Assembly (NCBI RefSeq): GCF_041505935.1 | Contig: NZ_CP140110.1 | Strand: one strand, 5' to 3' | Length of the DNA stretch: 64,000 nt | Origin: Fervidobacterium_A thailandense | GTDB taxonomy: Bacteria > Thermotogota > Thermotogae > Thermotogales > Fervidobacteriaceae | Part shown: one piece after another, positions 16,889 to 25,247 of the stretch | How the letters are laid out: each line of letters starts with the position of its first letter | How positions within the stretch are numbered: the stretch's first letter is position 1 | Notes under the pieces: model-generated | Database searches by the model: none | What the model was told of the DNA's origin: nothing | Seen by the model: only the letters and a program-made list of their open reading frames with translations | Position numbers and translations under genes: made by a program

Positions 16889-17646
16889 CAGAAATTCACT
16901 CCTGCGTAAGCGTTTATACCCCACACGTTCATGAGACCTTTGACATCGGAAAGTGCACCACTGATGTTGTAGAACCCCTTCAGGCCGAAAACGAAGTTGG
17001 CAGGACGGAACTCGAAAGAAGAGTACATTGCGTTGTAGAACGATCCGTCGGTAAATTTGTAAATCGGGACATATTGGAGCACGAGCACAGTTTGAGGTAA
17101 GAAATTCGTCAGCGAAAAGCCAAGAGGTACGGCCACGACCTCCGAACCAAAATTGGTGATGTCGATCTTCAAATCAACATTCGTGAGTACCGAGAGATTA
17201 AGTCTAACGAAAAATCTTGGTAACTCGATTTCCTCGCTCGGTGCCGGGTAAAGGAAAATATCGTAAATGTCCACGGTGATTGCAAATTGTTTCGATACGG
17301 GAATGGTGATGCCTGCGTCCAGCTTCAGGTTAAATTCATCAAACGGTATTATCCTCGACTTGAGGTTGAACGCAAAGTTACCTTTCAAGCTCCTGAGTTT
17401 GTAGTTTAGAAAACTCTCGGAGTAGCCACCGTCGATCGTGTATCCCAACTCTCCGACCAAATCCCCCTCACGTTGCCACCAGAACACCCTGTAGTAAGGA
17501 CTTTCAACCTCGTAAAACTCCGCACCAATACCAATCAAATTTTTTTCAACATTCAGCTTTTGTAAGCTGTCCGGAAGGAAAGCAAAAGCAATCCCAGCCG
17601 TTACGAGCAGCAAAAAACTAATCGATAAAAGGTTTCGCATACGCAT
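16888..17646 (-). CDS. Secreted beta-rich protein, candidate outer-envelope (toga) barrel
   Basis: No characterised family was recognised. The 252-residue product starts with a signal peptide (MRMRNLL, a hydrophobic stretch, then AFA-F). The rest is made of alternating amphipathic strands rich in Tyr, Phe and Asn, such as GDLVGELGYTID, GNFAFNLKSRI and FNLKLDAGITI, and it ends in Phe (AYAGVNF). Such features suit an outer-envelope beta barrel, and Thermotogales have an outer toga. The gene overlaps tgt by 29 nt and pyrR by 1 nt, so it is embedded in a housekeeping run. The barrel assignment is an inference from composition, not from homology. Confidence 0.55.
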   Translation of the reverse strand: MRMRNLLSISFLLLVTAGIAFAFLPDSLQKLNVEKNLIGIGAEFYEVESPYYRVFWWQREGDLVGELGYTIDGGYSESFLNYKLRSLKGNFAFNLKSRIIPFDEFNLKLDAGITIPVSKQFAITVDIYDIFLYPAPSEEIELPRFFVRLNLSVLTNVDLKIDITNFGSEVVAVPLGFSLTNFLPQTVLVLQYVPIYKFTDGSFYNAMYSSFEFRPANFVFGLKGFYNISGALSDVKGLMNVWGINAYAGVNF

Positions 17647-18739
17647 CCTTTATCCCCTCCCTGAACTTCTGGAATTGACCTTTTTCGATACTCTCCCTCA
17701 TCCTCTGCCCAAACTCCATCATGAAATGGATATCGTGGATAGTTAAAAGGATTTGTCCAAGAACCTCTTCGCGATCGAAGAGGTGCCGAATGTAACCACG
17801 CGAGAAGTTCCTGCACGTGTAACAGTTACAATGCTCGTCAATCGGCCTTTTGTCGTACTTGTACCTTGCTGCCCTGATATTGAACTTTCCATTCCAAGTG
17901 ACCGCCAATCCGTGTCGCGCCACCCTGGTTGGAAACACGCTGTCGAACATGTCCACACCACTTGCCACGAGGTCCACAAGAAGATCGGGAGACCCTCCTC
18001 CCATAAAGTACCTCGGCTTTTCCGCAGGCATCTTCGGGGCAACGAATTCAACCATCTTCACAGTAACCTCACGTGGCTCTCCAACACTCAAACCACCTAT
18101 CGCGAAACCGTCGAAGTCCATCTCGGTAATCTCTTGAAGACTGAGTTCTCGGAGGTCCTCGTACACCGCGCCTTGGATGATTCCAAAGATGGCCTGATGA
18201 GATATTCTTCTCAAATGTTCCAAACTCCTCCGAGCCCATTTGGTCGTTAGTTTTACCGCTCTCTTGGCTTCATCGTAACCATCTTTGGGATCGGCGCAGT
18301 AGTCAAAAGCCATGACAATATCGGAGCCCAGTGTGGCCTGTATCTCCATGGAAAGTTCCGGAGTGATGTAATGCTTTGAACCATCGATCGGAGAGACGAT
18401 CCAAACACCGTCGTCGGTAATTTTTTGTCCCTTCTTGAGACTGAATACCTGGAACCCACCACTGTCTGTAAGAATGGGGCGGTCCCAGTTCATGAAGTTG
18501 TGAAGACCGCCAAATTCACGGATAACGTCGAGTCCAGGTTTTAAGTAAAGGTGAAACGCGTTCGATAGGATTATTTGAACGTTATTCTCCTTCAGGATGT
18601 CCGGAGTCACAAGCTTAACGTTCGCGTTCGTTCCAACGGGCATAAACGTAGGAGTCTCGACGACCCCGTGAGGTAGGTGTATCCTTCCACGACGAGCGCT
18701 CCCATCAGTTGTGAGTACTTCAAATCTTAGTGAACCCAT
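17618..18739 (-). CDS. tgt: Queuine tRNA-ribosyltransferase (TGT)
   Basis: The enzyme exchanges G34 of GUN-anticodon tRNAs for preQ1 on the way to queuosine. The 373-residue protein has the active-site segment ILTDSGGFQVFSL, GGLSVGEP, the binding loop MGGGSPDLLVDLV, the nucleophile region DMFDSVFPTR, and the zinc site CNCYTC with a downstream His (RHLF). The length is normal. It overlaps fchA by 20 nt at its start and the envelope-protein gene by 29 nt at its end. Confidence 0.96.
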   Translation of the reverse strand: MGSLRFEVLTTDGSARRGRIHLPHGVVETPTFMPVGTNANVKLVTPDILKENNVQIILSNAFHLYLKPGLDVIREFGGLHNFMNWDRPILTDSGGFQVFSLKKGQKITDDGVWIVSPIDGSKHYITPELSMEIQATLGSDIVMAFDYCADPKDGYDEAKRAVKLTTKWARRSLEHLRRISHQAIFGIIQGAVYEDLRELSLQEITEMDFDGFAIGGLSVGEPREVTVKMVEFVAPKMPAEKPRYFMGGGSPDLLVDLVASGVDMFDSVFPTRVARHGLAVTWNGKFNIRAARYKYDKRPIDEHCNCYTCRNFSRGYIRHLFDREEVLGQILLTIHDIHFMMEFGQRMRESIEKGQFQKFREGIKDAYAKPFID

Positions 18740-19346
18740 TTTCCTTTACCATCTCCTGTATCCTCTCGTAGTAAACTTTCGCTTCCCCTATGACTTCGTA
18801 CAACTCGTCGAGGATCCTCTTTGAGTACTCCTCATCAGTTAGTGACTTAAGGTTAATCATGACATTGTACTCTCCGATTTTGCATGCAGCTCGTGCAAGT
18901 TCCGCTGCACTGAAAGCATCGGAAATCGCGTTCTTGTTACCCCATTTTGCCACAATCTCACTGTACTTAAGAATGTCCCTGGCACATTCAACGAGCTCGA
19001 AAGGTACTTCGATAGCTTTTTTCAACGCATTCTGCAGTTTTTCTTCACGCGTCGGATCCTCTTTGGGAAGTTTGTAAGCCTCCATTACGGCGTTGAAGGC
19101 GTCAACATCGGCCGAAGCGAGCTTTAAACATCTTTCGAGCATAAGTTCCATGTTCTCAATTACTTCCTGCATCAATCCTTCGTATTCTTCGTACTTCTTT
19201 TTCCCAAGTGTGAGATTTGCAACCATGGAGTTCAATGCGGCTCCCAAACTCGCAACAACAGCGCCAACCGCACCTCCACCGGGCACAGGAGTCTTTTCTT
19301 TTACCCTATTGCAAAATTCCTCCACAGTCATCTTTCTGATATCCAT
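18720..19346 (-). CDS. Methenyltetrahydrofolate cyclohydrolase (FTCD_C/FchA-like)
   Basis: A 208-residue all-helical protein of the formiminotransferase-cyclodeaminase C-terminal family. It is probably a 5,10-methenyltetrahydrofolate cyclohydrolase or a formimino-THF cyclodeaminase in C1 metabolism. The signature TPVPGGGAVGAVVASLGAALNSMV is split across residues about 17-40 and LTLGKKKYE follows. The ATG at 19346 is chosen, preceded by GGGGGT; an upstream in-frame ATG at 19403 has no good RBS. It is the first gene after the promoter region at 19408-19436, which probably drives the run below it. Confidence 0.85.
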   Translation of the reverse strand: MDIRKMTVEEFCNRVKEKTPVPGGGAVGAVVASLGAALNSMVANLTLGKKKYEEYEGLMQEVIENMELMLERCLKLASADVDAFNAVMEAYKLPKEDPTREEKLQNALKKAIEVPFELVECARDILKYSEIVAKWGNKNAISDAFSAAELARAACKIGEYNVMINLKSLTDEEYSKRILDELYEVIGEAKVYYERIQEMVKENGFTKI

Positions 19347-19407
19347 AATGCTTACCCCCTTTTGCTTGTATTGCAAATCTTTTGCAGAGAGTGTTTCGAA
19401 CACCCAA

Positions 19408-19436
19408 ATTATACCACAAAACTCAAACGTTGAAAA
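19408..19436 (-). promoter_or_regulatory. Promoter of the minus-strand housekeeping run
   Basis: On the minus strand a perfect -10 TATAAT (19408-19413) is preceded by GTGG, giving an extended -10. The -35 region 17 nt upstream (19431-19436, TTTTCA) is weak. It lies 62 nt before the ATG of the fchA-like gene. The -35 segment coincides with the -35 of the divergent SRP RNA promoter. Confidence 0.6.
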
Positions 19437-19457
19437 TTCAGAAATTGGTGGTAGAAT
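19430..19457 (+). promoter_or_regulatory. Promoter of the SRP RNA gene
   Basis: TTGAAA at 19430-19435 and TAGAAT at 19452-19457 are separated by 16 nt. The inferred RNA 5' end at 19465 lies 7 nt after the -10, which fits transcription starting at or next to the mature end. Confidence 0.7.
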
Positions 19458-19464
19458 AATCCAT

Positions 19465-19736
19465 GGTGCCGTACTAAGCGGGGGGTTGGTGGTCCCCTGT
19501 ACCCGAAACCCACCTTAGCGGGGCTGAATTCCCCGACTGAGGCCACCTGGGTTCGGTATCGGCGTACCCAGTGGCGTTGAAGATCGGGTCCCACGCAACA
19601 ACTACCTGTGAACCGGGTCAGGTCCGGAAGGAAGCAGCCCTAAGCAGGCAAGTGTGTGCCGTGGGAGCGCCCGGTCGGAGCCATGGTGGGTACGTGCGAC
19701 CGGGTCTGGGTGAGTCGAAGCGGGGTGTACGGCACC
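19465..19736 (+). ncRNA. ffs: Signal recognition particle RNA, large bacterial form
   Basis: The conserved SRP domain IV is present around 19614-19660: GGTCAGGTCCGGAAGG with the AGCAG internal-loop side following, which binds Ffh. The ends pair perfectly over 10 bp (19465-19474 with 19727-19736, ggtgccgtac/gtacggcacc). The length of about 272 nt shows it is the large form with an Alu domain, as in Bacillus and Thermotoga, not the short 4.5S form. A T-run follows at once (19738-19744), consistent with a terminator. The ORFs that can be read through this region are spurious. Confidence 0.96.
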
Positions 19737-19750
19737 ATTTTTTTATTCGA

Positions 19751-20485
19751 TTACTTCTTCACAGCTACGTACAGCAGATGCTCCGCTTCCCGATTAAAGT
19801 ATGTTCCAAACTTTAGATTGAGCTCTGTGTCCATAAAAACAGCTAAACTCGTGATTTCAACAACGTAGAATCCAGACAGCTTGAGAAGTGCCCTCAGCTC
19901 CTCCTCAGTAAAACCCTTGGCTTCAAAAACTCCGTACTCAGAGCCTATAGGAAGTCTTCCCACATCCTGGAGTCTTTTGAAATCATTCAGCGTTCCGTAA
20001 ATTATTACATCTTTCAGATACGAAAAGTAGTTATCAACCGTACCAAATACAAATCCACGATTCTTAAGTAGCTTTGCAACCTTCCGAAGAACCAAGTCCG
20101 GAACTTCAACGTAGCTAAGAACATCTCCGAGTAATAGAGCTATATCGTATTGTTGATAGTTTTCCAGATCTTCGATTTTGCTGCAGATGAATCTACGTAC
20201 TTTTTGAGTAAGGTTGTTACTCTCGAATTTACGTTTAGCAATTTCGAGCATGTTCCGTGCCGGCTCCACAAGTGTCACGCACGCTCCCAATTGTGCAAAC
20301 CAGAGCCCCCAAGTTCCCGTACCAGCTCCGATATCTACAACCTCTAGCCCGTCCAAACTCGGGACATACTTGAGGACGGTTCTTTTTATCTGCTCGTGGG
20401 CACTTTTCCAATAATCGTCTTTGTACATCGAATCGTAGATTGGCGCAATGCGATCGTAGTACTCGTATGAGCGGTTAAGTCTCAC
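19751..20485 (-). CDS. Class I SAM-dependent methyltransferase
   Basis: A 244-residue methyltransferase with SAM-binding motif I VVDIGAGTGTWGLWFA (about residues 49-64), the acidic end of strand 2 (VTLVEPA) and a motif resembling post-I/II (DIALLLGDVLSYV). The N-terminus YDRIAPIYDSMYKDDYW is typical of small-molecule or ubiquinone/menaquinone-type methyltransferases. The substrate cannot be told. GTG start at 20485 with GAGGGA upstream. It is the last gene of the pfp-amylase operon, and its stop lies 14 nt from the end of the convergent SRP RNA. Confidence 0.8.
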   Translation of the reverse strand: MRLNRSYEYYDRIAPIYDSMYKDDYWKSAHEQIKRTVLKYVPSLDGLEVVDIGAGTGTWGLWFAQLGACVTLVEPARNMLEIAKRKFESNNLTQKVRRFICSKIEDLENYQQYDIALLLGDVLSYVEVPDLVLRKVAKLLKNRGFVFGTVDNYFSYLKDVIIYGTLNDFKRLQDVGRLPIGSEYGVFEAKGFTEEELRALLKLSGFYVVEITSLAVFMDTELNLKFGTYFNREAEHLLYVAVKK

Positions 20486-20510
20486 ACAATTCCCTCACAT
20501 TACAGTAAGG

Positions 20511-21941
20511 TTAGTAAATTCTCTTGTACTGATCATAGCCCTTCTTGACCTTGTTTGTAACTCTGAGAATCCTGAAACCCTTCTTTGGGATGTCAATCCT
20601 GAGCACACCACCTACGATCCAAAATTCCTCTCCGGTAAACAGATCCACAAACGGCGTTCCCGCAAGTAACCTTCCGTCCGGAACGGAAAGACTGACCTTC
20701 GTGTGTTCACCTTTGTTAACCGCTACAACGATCGAATCAAGCACGTGAGGTGCCCTTCTGAAAAACACAAGTGGTTCATCGTTTAAAACTTCAAAAGTTC
20801 CCACTTTCAGTGCAATTTCTTTTCGTCGCAATGAGATAAGCTTTTTGTAAAAGTCCCTTAGTTCGTTGTCCCAACGTTGCTCATCCCAAATCATTGGTGC
20901 ACGGTTTTCCGGATCCGGCCCACCTTCCATTCCGATTTCCGTACCGTAATAAATCATCGGAACGCCGGGGTACGTGAATTGGAGTACGATGGCAAGCTTA
21001 CGCAGTTCTTTGTCTGGTAAAACGGTGGCCAGGCGCGGCGTGTCGTGGCTGTCGAGGATGTTCCAGCAGCCGTAAATGTTCTTAGTTCTATCGAACGCGC
21101 TCTGCAAGGCCTGAGCGATGTTTATCCGTTCACCTTTTAAGTACCCCAGGACGGTTTCCCTGAAGTGGTAATTCATTATACCATCGACAATCTCCCACCC
21201 AGCAGGGAAGTTCCATGTCTCCGTAACAACGTACTTCTCCAAAGATACCGATTTAACCTTTGAAGCTATCAGAGCATTGTTAACGTATCCGAGGTCAAAA
21301 CCGACATCGAGCCTCCAGCCATCTATTCCCAGTCTAAGGTAATGTTCAACAACTCCGAGTAAATATTCGCGAACCTCTATTTCTTCCCAGTTCCACTCTG
21401 GCATGTGTGAAAAATTGTTCCAAGAACGGTAACCATCTTCGTAGAAGGTGAATTTGGCAGCGTGTTTTTTATCACCTTTGAGGGCTTTCTTGAACCAGGG
21501 GTGATCTTTGCTGAGGTGGTTGAATACACCGTCGAGAATGAGCTTAAATCCGTTCTTCTTCATGTCGCTAATGTAACGTTTAAAAGCCTGGTTACCACCA
21601 AACTGAGGATCCACCGTGAGGTAATCAACGGTGTCGTACTTGTGATTCGACGGGGACAAAAATATCGGTGTGGTGTACACGACGTTGATACCCAAGTCTT
21701 GCAGGTAAGGTATCTTTTCAACGATCCCCCAGAGATCTCCACCATAAAAATCGTTTACATGAGCAGCATGAGGCTTTGCTTTTGGTAACACATTCCACTC
21801 AACGATGTTTCCTCCGCGTGAGGTGTAAAGTTGAGCCTTGTCGTGTACAGTCTTTCCTTTCCCGATGGCAAACCGATCGGGAAAGATTTGATAAATGACC
21901 GATTCGTAAACCCAAGTCGGCGTTGGATACGATGGGTGCAT
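20511..21941 (-). CDS. GH13 alpha-amylase family enzyme (cyclomaltodextrinase/neopullulanase-like), cytoplasmic
   Basis: This hydrolase cleaves alpha-1,4 glucans or maltodextrins inside the cell. No signal peptide is present. The four GH13 regions are in order: DGVFNH (137-142), GWRLDVGFD with nucleophile D212, acid/base E241 in ETWN, and ILDSHD with H299-D300. The sequence MPEWNWEEIEVREYLL between regions I and II matches the neopullulanase/cyclomaltodextrinase branch. At 476 residues it lacks the N-terminal N-domain of classical dimeric members. The ATG at 21941 has GGGAGG 7 nt upstream. It is in an operon between pfp and a methyltransferase. Confidence 0.9.
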   Translation of the reverse strand: MHPSYPTPTWVYESVIYQIFPDRFAIGKGKTVHDKAQLYTSRGGNIVEWNVLPKAKPHAAHVNDFYGGDLWGIVEKIPYLQDLGINVVYTTPIFLSPSNHKYDTVDYLTVDPQFGGNQAFKRYISDMKKNGFKLILDGVFNHLSKDHPWFKKALKGDKKHAAKFTFYEDGYRSWNNFSHMPEWNWEEIEVREYLLGVVEHYLRLGIDGWRLDVGFDLGYVNNALIASKVKSVSLEKYVVTETWNFPAGWEIVDGIMNYHFRETVLGYLKGERINIAQALQSAFDRTKNIYGCWNILDSHDTPRLATVLPDKELRKLAIVLQFTYPGVPMIYYGTEIGMEGGPDPENRAPMIWDEQRWDNELRDFYKKLISLRRKEIALKVGTFEVLNDEPLVFFRRAPHVLDSIVVAVNKGEHTKVSLSVPDGRLLAGTPFVDLFTGEEFWIVGGVLRIDIPKKGFRILRVTNKVKKGYDQYKRIY

Positions 21942-21977
21942 CTCCAAACCTCCCAGTTAAGATTTAAGGTTACGTTT

Positions 21978-23156
21978 TCAGCCGATGTCGAACATTCTAT
22001 AGTCTGGCAAACCGTTTCTGTAAGGTGGATAGGGTTCGCCCTGAATGAGCGGGAGTGCGTATCTGATGAATTTCTCCGTGATTTCGTAACCGTCAAAGTA
22101 ATCTTTTGGTAGCATCTTTGTCTGGTCCGCTACAAGGTTAAGTGGTACGGATGAGTACCTTATCTGGTACGGCGAATCCGAAACACGCTCCATCGTCACC
22201 ATTACACCGTAATTATCCTCCAGTGCATATCTGACAGCCATTCGTCCACACATTTCCGCTTCTTCGACGTCGGTCGCACTTGCGATGTGTCTACCACTTC
22301 TCTGCAGATAATCGGGAATAGCTACGTGAATCTTCAAACCCAGTTCCGAGCGGATCATGCCAGCAATTGTGAATCCCACACCACCGAGCTGTCGGTTACC
22401 AAAGCTGTCGGTATATCCCATATCCGAGACGAAGAATCCGTCCGGGTACTTTAAACCTTCCGCGACAGCGATTGTACAGTATCCCTTTTTTGTGACGACT
22501 CTGTCGACGGCGGCAATAAACTCATCTTTATCGAACGGTTTTTCCGGTAAAAGAATGATGTCCGCACCTATACCGTTTAACCATCCCAATCCCGCAGCTG
22601 CGGCAAGCCATCCAGCATGCCTTCCCATAATTTCCATAACGAACACTTGAGTGGAATCCACCCACATGCTTCTCAAATCGAGTGCCGCCTCCATCATGGC
22701 AATGGCGATATACTTGGCGGCACTACCATAACCTGGACAGTGGTCCGTGTGTGGCAAGTCATTGTCTATCGTCTTGGGAACACCGACAACTTTAAGCTCG
22801 TAACCACGCTTTTGTGCTTCCACCTGCACCCTCCACGCTGTATCCATCGAATCGTTACCACCGTTGTAGAAGAAGTACCTGATATTGTATTTCTGGAATA
22901 TGTCGAAGAGTTTCTGTATATCAGCCTCGTTCTTCATCTTTTTTCGACAAGAACCGAAAGCACCGGCTGGGGTGTGTTTCAAGAACTCGATGTCAAGTTC
23001 TGTGGCATCTAGGAACCGTTCCTTCAGTATACCGGTCACTCCGTTTATTCCAACCCATATCTCCAAACCGTTCTTGCGAGCTTCATCGATAACACCATAC
23101 GCACTTGCGTTAATGACACTGGTAACACCTCCAGATTGAGCGTAAAGTGCGCGCAT
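21978..23156 (-). CDS. pfp: Pyrophosphate-dependent 6-phosphofructokinase
   Basis: The enzyme phosphorylates fructose-6-phosphate, or runs in reverse, using PPi. In the 392-residue protein the phosphoryl-donor loop reads GGNDS at residues 99-103, and PKTIDND is at 127-133. Lys128 in place of the Gly of ATP-dependent enzymes is the diagnostic residue for PPi use. MGRHAGW and GGxxR-type sugar-binding segments are intact. The ATG at 23156 is used because GGGGG is well spaced; a GTG at 23165 is in frame. It heads an operon with an intracellular amylase, consistent with glucan catabolism. Confidence 0.9.
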   Translation of the reverse strand: MRALYAQSGGVTSVINASAYGVIDEARKNGLEIWVGINGVTGILKERFLDATELDIEFLKHTPAGAFGSCRKKMKNEADIQKLFDIFQKYNIRYFFYNGGNDSMDTAWRVQVEAQKRGYELKVVGVPKTIDNDLPHTDHCPGYGSAAKYIAIAMMEAALDLRSMWVDSTQVFVMEIMGRHAGWLAAAAGLGWLNGIGADIILLPEKPFDKDEFIAAVDRVVTKKGYCTIAVAEGLKYPDGFFVSDMGYTDSFGNRQLGGVGFTIAGMIRSELGLKIHVAIPDYLQRSGRHIASATDVEEAEMCGRMAVRYALEDNYGVMVTMERVSDSPYQIRYSSVPLNLVADQTKMLPKDYFDGYEITEKFIRYALPLIQGEPYPPYRNGLPDYRMFDIG

Positions 23157-23197
23157 CGTCTTCACCCCCGTTATTAATAACGATAATCCTTTTTTGA

Positions 23198-23226
23198 ATT
23201 ATACCACACTAACTCACAAAACGAAG
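23198..23226 (-). promoter_or_regulatory. Promoter of the pfp operon
   Basis: Minus-strand TATAAT at 23198-23203 is preceded by GTGG. The -35 position (23221-23226, CTTCGT) is weak and lies inside the potD terminator stem. It is 42 nt upstream of the pfp ATG. Confidence 0.55.
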
Positions 23227-23248
23227 ACAGGGCATACACCCTGTCTTC
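23223..23248 (-). terminator. Rho-independent terminator after potD
   Basis: A perfect 10-bp stem (23223-23232 with 23239-23248) with a 6-nt loop lies 31 nt after the potD stop and is followed on the minus strand by G then TTTT. Confidence 0.75.
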
Positions 23249-23279
23249 AATTTCGCTTTGTATCGTTCGTGCTATCGTG

Positions 23280-24314
23280 TTATTTTATTATTTCCTCCCA
23301 TGCCTTGTTGTACAGGTCGATCTTATCTCCCAAGTAATCGATGATCTCGCAGTTCTCCAAATCAGAGATCTCGTACAGTGGCTTGATCTTTCTGTACTTC
23401 CCAGCCTCTTTGTTTGGCGATGGCATGTACAAGAAATCGGCAATTTCGGCCGCTATCTCCGGTCGTAAGATGAAGTCGATGAATTTATAGGCAAGTTCCT
23501 TGTTCTTCGCATCCTTGAGGATTACCATGCTATCTATCCAAAGAGTGCTTCCTTCCTTTGGAATTACAAACTCGAAGTTTTCAATCTCTTCCTCTGGGAT
23601 AAGTTGGAACACATTTTCCGGATAGCCGTGGACAACCCAGAACTCTCCGTTCACAACACCTTGGGCGTAATTTGTCGCGTCGAATTTAGCAATGTTTTCT
23701 TTCCACTTTAAAATCTGCTCTTTTGCCCTTTGGATCTCCTCGGGATTAGTTGTGTTGACCGAATATCCAAGGTATTTTAAAGCGGCACCGAAGACCTCCC
23801 TCATGTCGTCAAGAAGTGTCATCTTACCGGCCAAATCCTTTCGTTCAAAAATACTCCAAGATCTTTCAAAGTCTTTGACGTACTTCTTGTTCACGATAAT
23901 TCCCGTTGTCCCCATCAGGTACGGTACGGAGTATTCGTGGTTCGGATCGTAGGTGGTCTTTGAAAGCACAAGTTCGTCCAGGTACTTGAAGTTCGGTATT
24001 TTACTGAGATCTAGTTTCTCCAACAATCCCGCTATTATCATCATCTTGACGTGGTCACCTGACGGGAAGACAATATCGTAACCCGAGCCACCACTCTTGA
24101 TTTTTGCGTACATTTCTTCATTCGACGCAAAGGCATCGTATATTACTTTACAGTTGTATTCTTTCTCGAACTTCTCGATAACCTCTTGCGGGATATAATC
24201 AGCCCAGTTGTAAATTCTGAGAGTGCTCTTTCCTTTTCCACAAGCGGACAACACGATTAGAATGGTGATACCCAGAAAGACTAAGGACACTACAAAGAGT
24301 CTTCTCGACATCAT
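23280..24314 (-). CDS. PotD-like spermidine/putrescine-binding lipoprotein
   Basis: A 344-residue periplasmic binding protein of the polyamine ABC importer type. It has a lipoprotein signal peptide ending in VLSAC (Cys25 as the lipidation site) and the PotD features YNWADYIPQEVIEKFEKEYN-like (shortened here) N-terminus, SNEEMYAKIKSGGSGYDIVFPS and a C-terminal IDFILRPEIAAEIADF. No permease or ATPase gene adjoins it: the upstream gene is divergent and the downstream one has its own promoter. It is therefore an orphan component that must pair with potABC encoded elsewhere. RBS AAAGGAGGG precedes the ATG. Confidence 0.88.
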   Translation of the reverse strand: MMSRRLFVVSLVFLGITILIVLSACGKGKSTLRIYNWADYIPQEVIEKFEKEYNCKVIYDAFASNEEMYAKIKSGGSGYDIVFPSGDHVKMMIIAGLLEKLDLSKIPNFKYLDELVLSKTTYDPNHEYSVPYLMGTTGIIVNKKYVKDFERSWSIFERKDLAGKMTLLDDMREVFGAALKYLGYSVNTTNPEEIQRAKEQILKWKENIAKFDATNYAQGVVNGEFWVVHGYPENVFQLIPEEEIENFEFVIPKEGSTLWIDSMVILKDAKNKELAYKFIDFILRPEIAAEIADFLYMPSPNKEAGKYRKIKPLYEISDLENCEIIDYLGDKIDLYNKAWEEIIK

Positions 24315-24355
24315 GACTTTTCCCTCCTTTGCACGAAAGATTCAGTCCCAGAATA

Positions 24356-24384
24356 ATGTTACCAAATTTCTTTAGCTGAATCAA
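24356..24384 (-). promoter_or_regulatory. Promoter of potD
   Basis: Minus-strand TTGATT (24379-24384) and TAACAT (24356-24361) are separated by 17 nt and lie about 40 nt before the potD ATG. Confidence 0.5.
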
Positions 24385-24392
24385 CAACGTTC

Positions 24393-24402
24393 GTGGTATA
24401 AT
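24393..24402 (+). promoter_or_regulatory. Extended -10 promoter for the esterase gene
   Basis: GTGG at 24393-24396 is joined to a perfect TATAAT at 24397-24402, 84 nt before the esterase ATG. No good -35 is seen. Confidence 0.5.
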
Positions 24403-24485
24403 TCCTTTTGAACATTCTCTCCAACAAAACAAGCCAAATTTTCAACTGATCTCCAAAAAGTGCGGAAAACGGGAGGTATTAGGGA

Positions 24486-25247
24486 ATGATCGAATTCACA
24501 ACCGCAAAAACTCGTAAGATCTCACAACCTATATTCCTGCCCGGAGGAGACATCGGAGTTCTCCTCATTCATGGCTATACCGGCTCGCCCCACGATTTCA
24601 CTTACATGGCCCATGAATTAAATAAGGCGGGATTCACGGTTTCGGTTCCCCGACTTCCAGGTCACGGAACTTCATCTGCCGACTTTCTCACCACCACCGC
24701 ACACGACTGGCTTAGAAGGGCTTACGACGCGTACTACGATCTATCAGGAATCTGTAAGGAAGTGTACATTGCCGGACTCTCCATGGGTGGGGTTATTGCG
24801 CTGATTATGGGGGCAAAGCTCAAACCGAGGAAGCTGGCCACGTTAGCAGCGGCAACGCATGTTTTCGACAACCGGATAAAGCTCACTCCATTGATAGCAC
24901 TCTTTAAGAACCGGCTTCCGCGAGAAAATAATGAAAAATACGATGATCCAGACCTCGAGTACCTGAGAAACGAGTACTGGTCCTACAACTGGCCAAAGCA
25001 GGCCGCGGAACTTTGGAAACTGATGAAACTGTCAAGGAAGTGCGTCAAGGAAATAACATCCGATATCCTCGTGATGGCTGCACGTAACGACAATACCGTT
25101 CCCTTAAAAGCCGCACAGTTTATCTACGATAACGTCAAATCCGAACGGCGTAAGTTACTGGTGTTTGAAAGATCCGGTCATGTGCTGAGTAACGATATAG
25201 AAAAAGAAGCGGTAACGAAGGCGTTGATAGAATGGTTCAAAGGGTAA
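24486..25247 (+). CDS. Alpha/beta-hydrolase carboxylesterase (Est30-like)
   Basis: A 253-residue esterase or monoacylglycerol-lipase-like hydrolase. The oxyanion segment is LIHGYTGSP, the nucleophile elbow is GLSMGG with Ser99, the Asp is in ARNDNTVP and the His in SGHVLSND, giving a complete triad. The compact length and the LPGHGTSS motif match the Geobacillus Est30 type. There is no signal peptide. Its 3' end overlaps the next gene by 16 nt. Natural substrates are unknown. Confidence 0.88.
   Translation: MIEFTTAKTRKISQPIFLPGGDIGVLLIHGYTGSPHDFTYMAHELNKAGFTVSVPRLPGHGTSSADFLTTTAHDWLRRAYDAYYDLSGICKEVYIAGLSMGGVIALIMGAKLKPRKLATLAAATHVFDNRIKLTPLIALFKNRLPRENNEKYDDPDLEYLRNEYWSYNWPKQAAELWKLMKLSRKCVKEITSDILVMAARNDNTVPLKAAQFIYDNVKSERRKLLVFERSGHVLSNDIEKEAVTKALIEWFKG

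Noticed and set aside
19571..19868. Two overlapping plus-strand ORFs of 70-81 residues
   Set aside because: They are read through the SRP RNA, whose fold, promoter and terminal stem explain the sequence.
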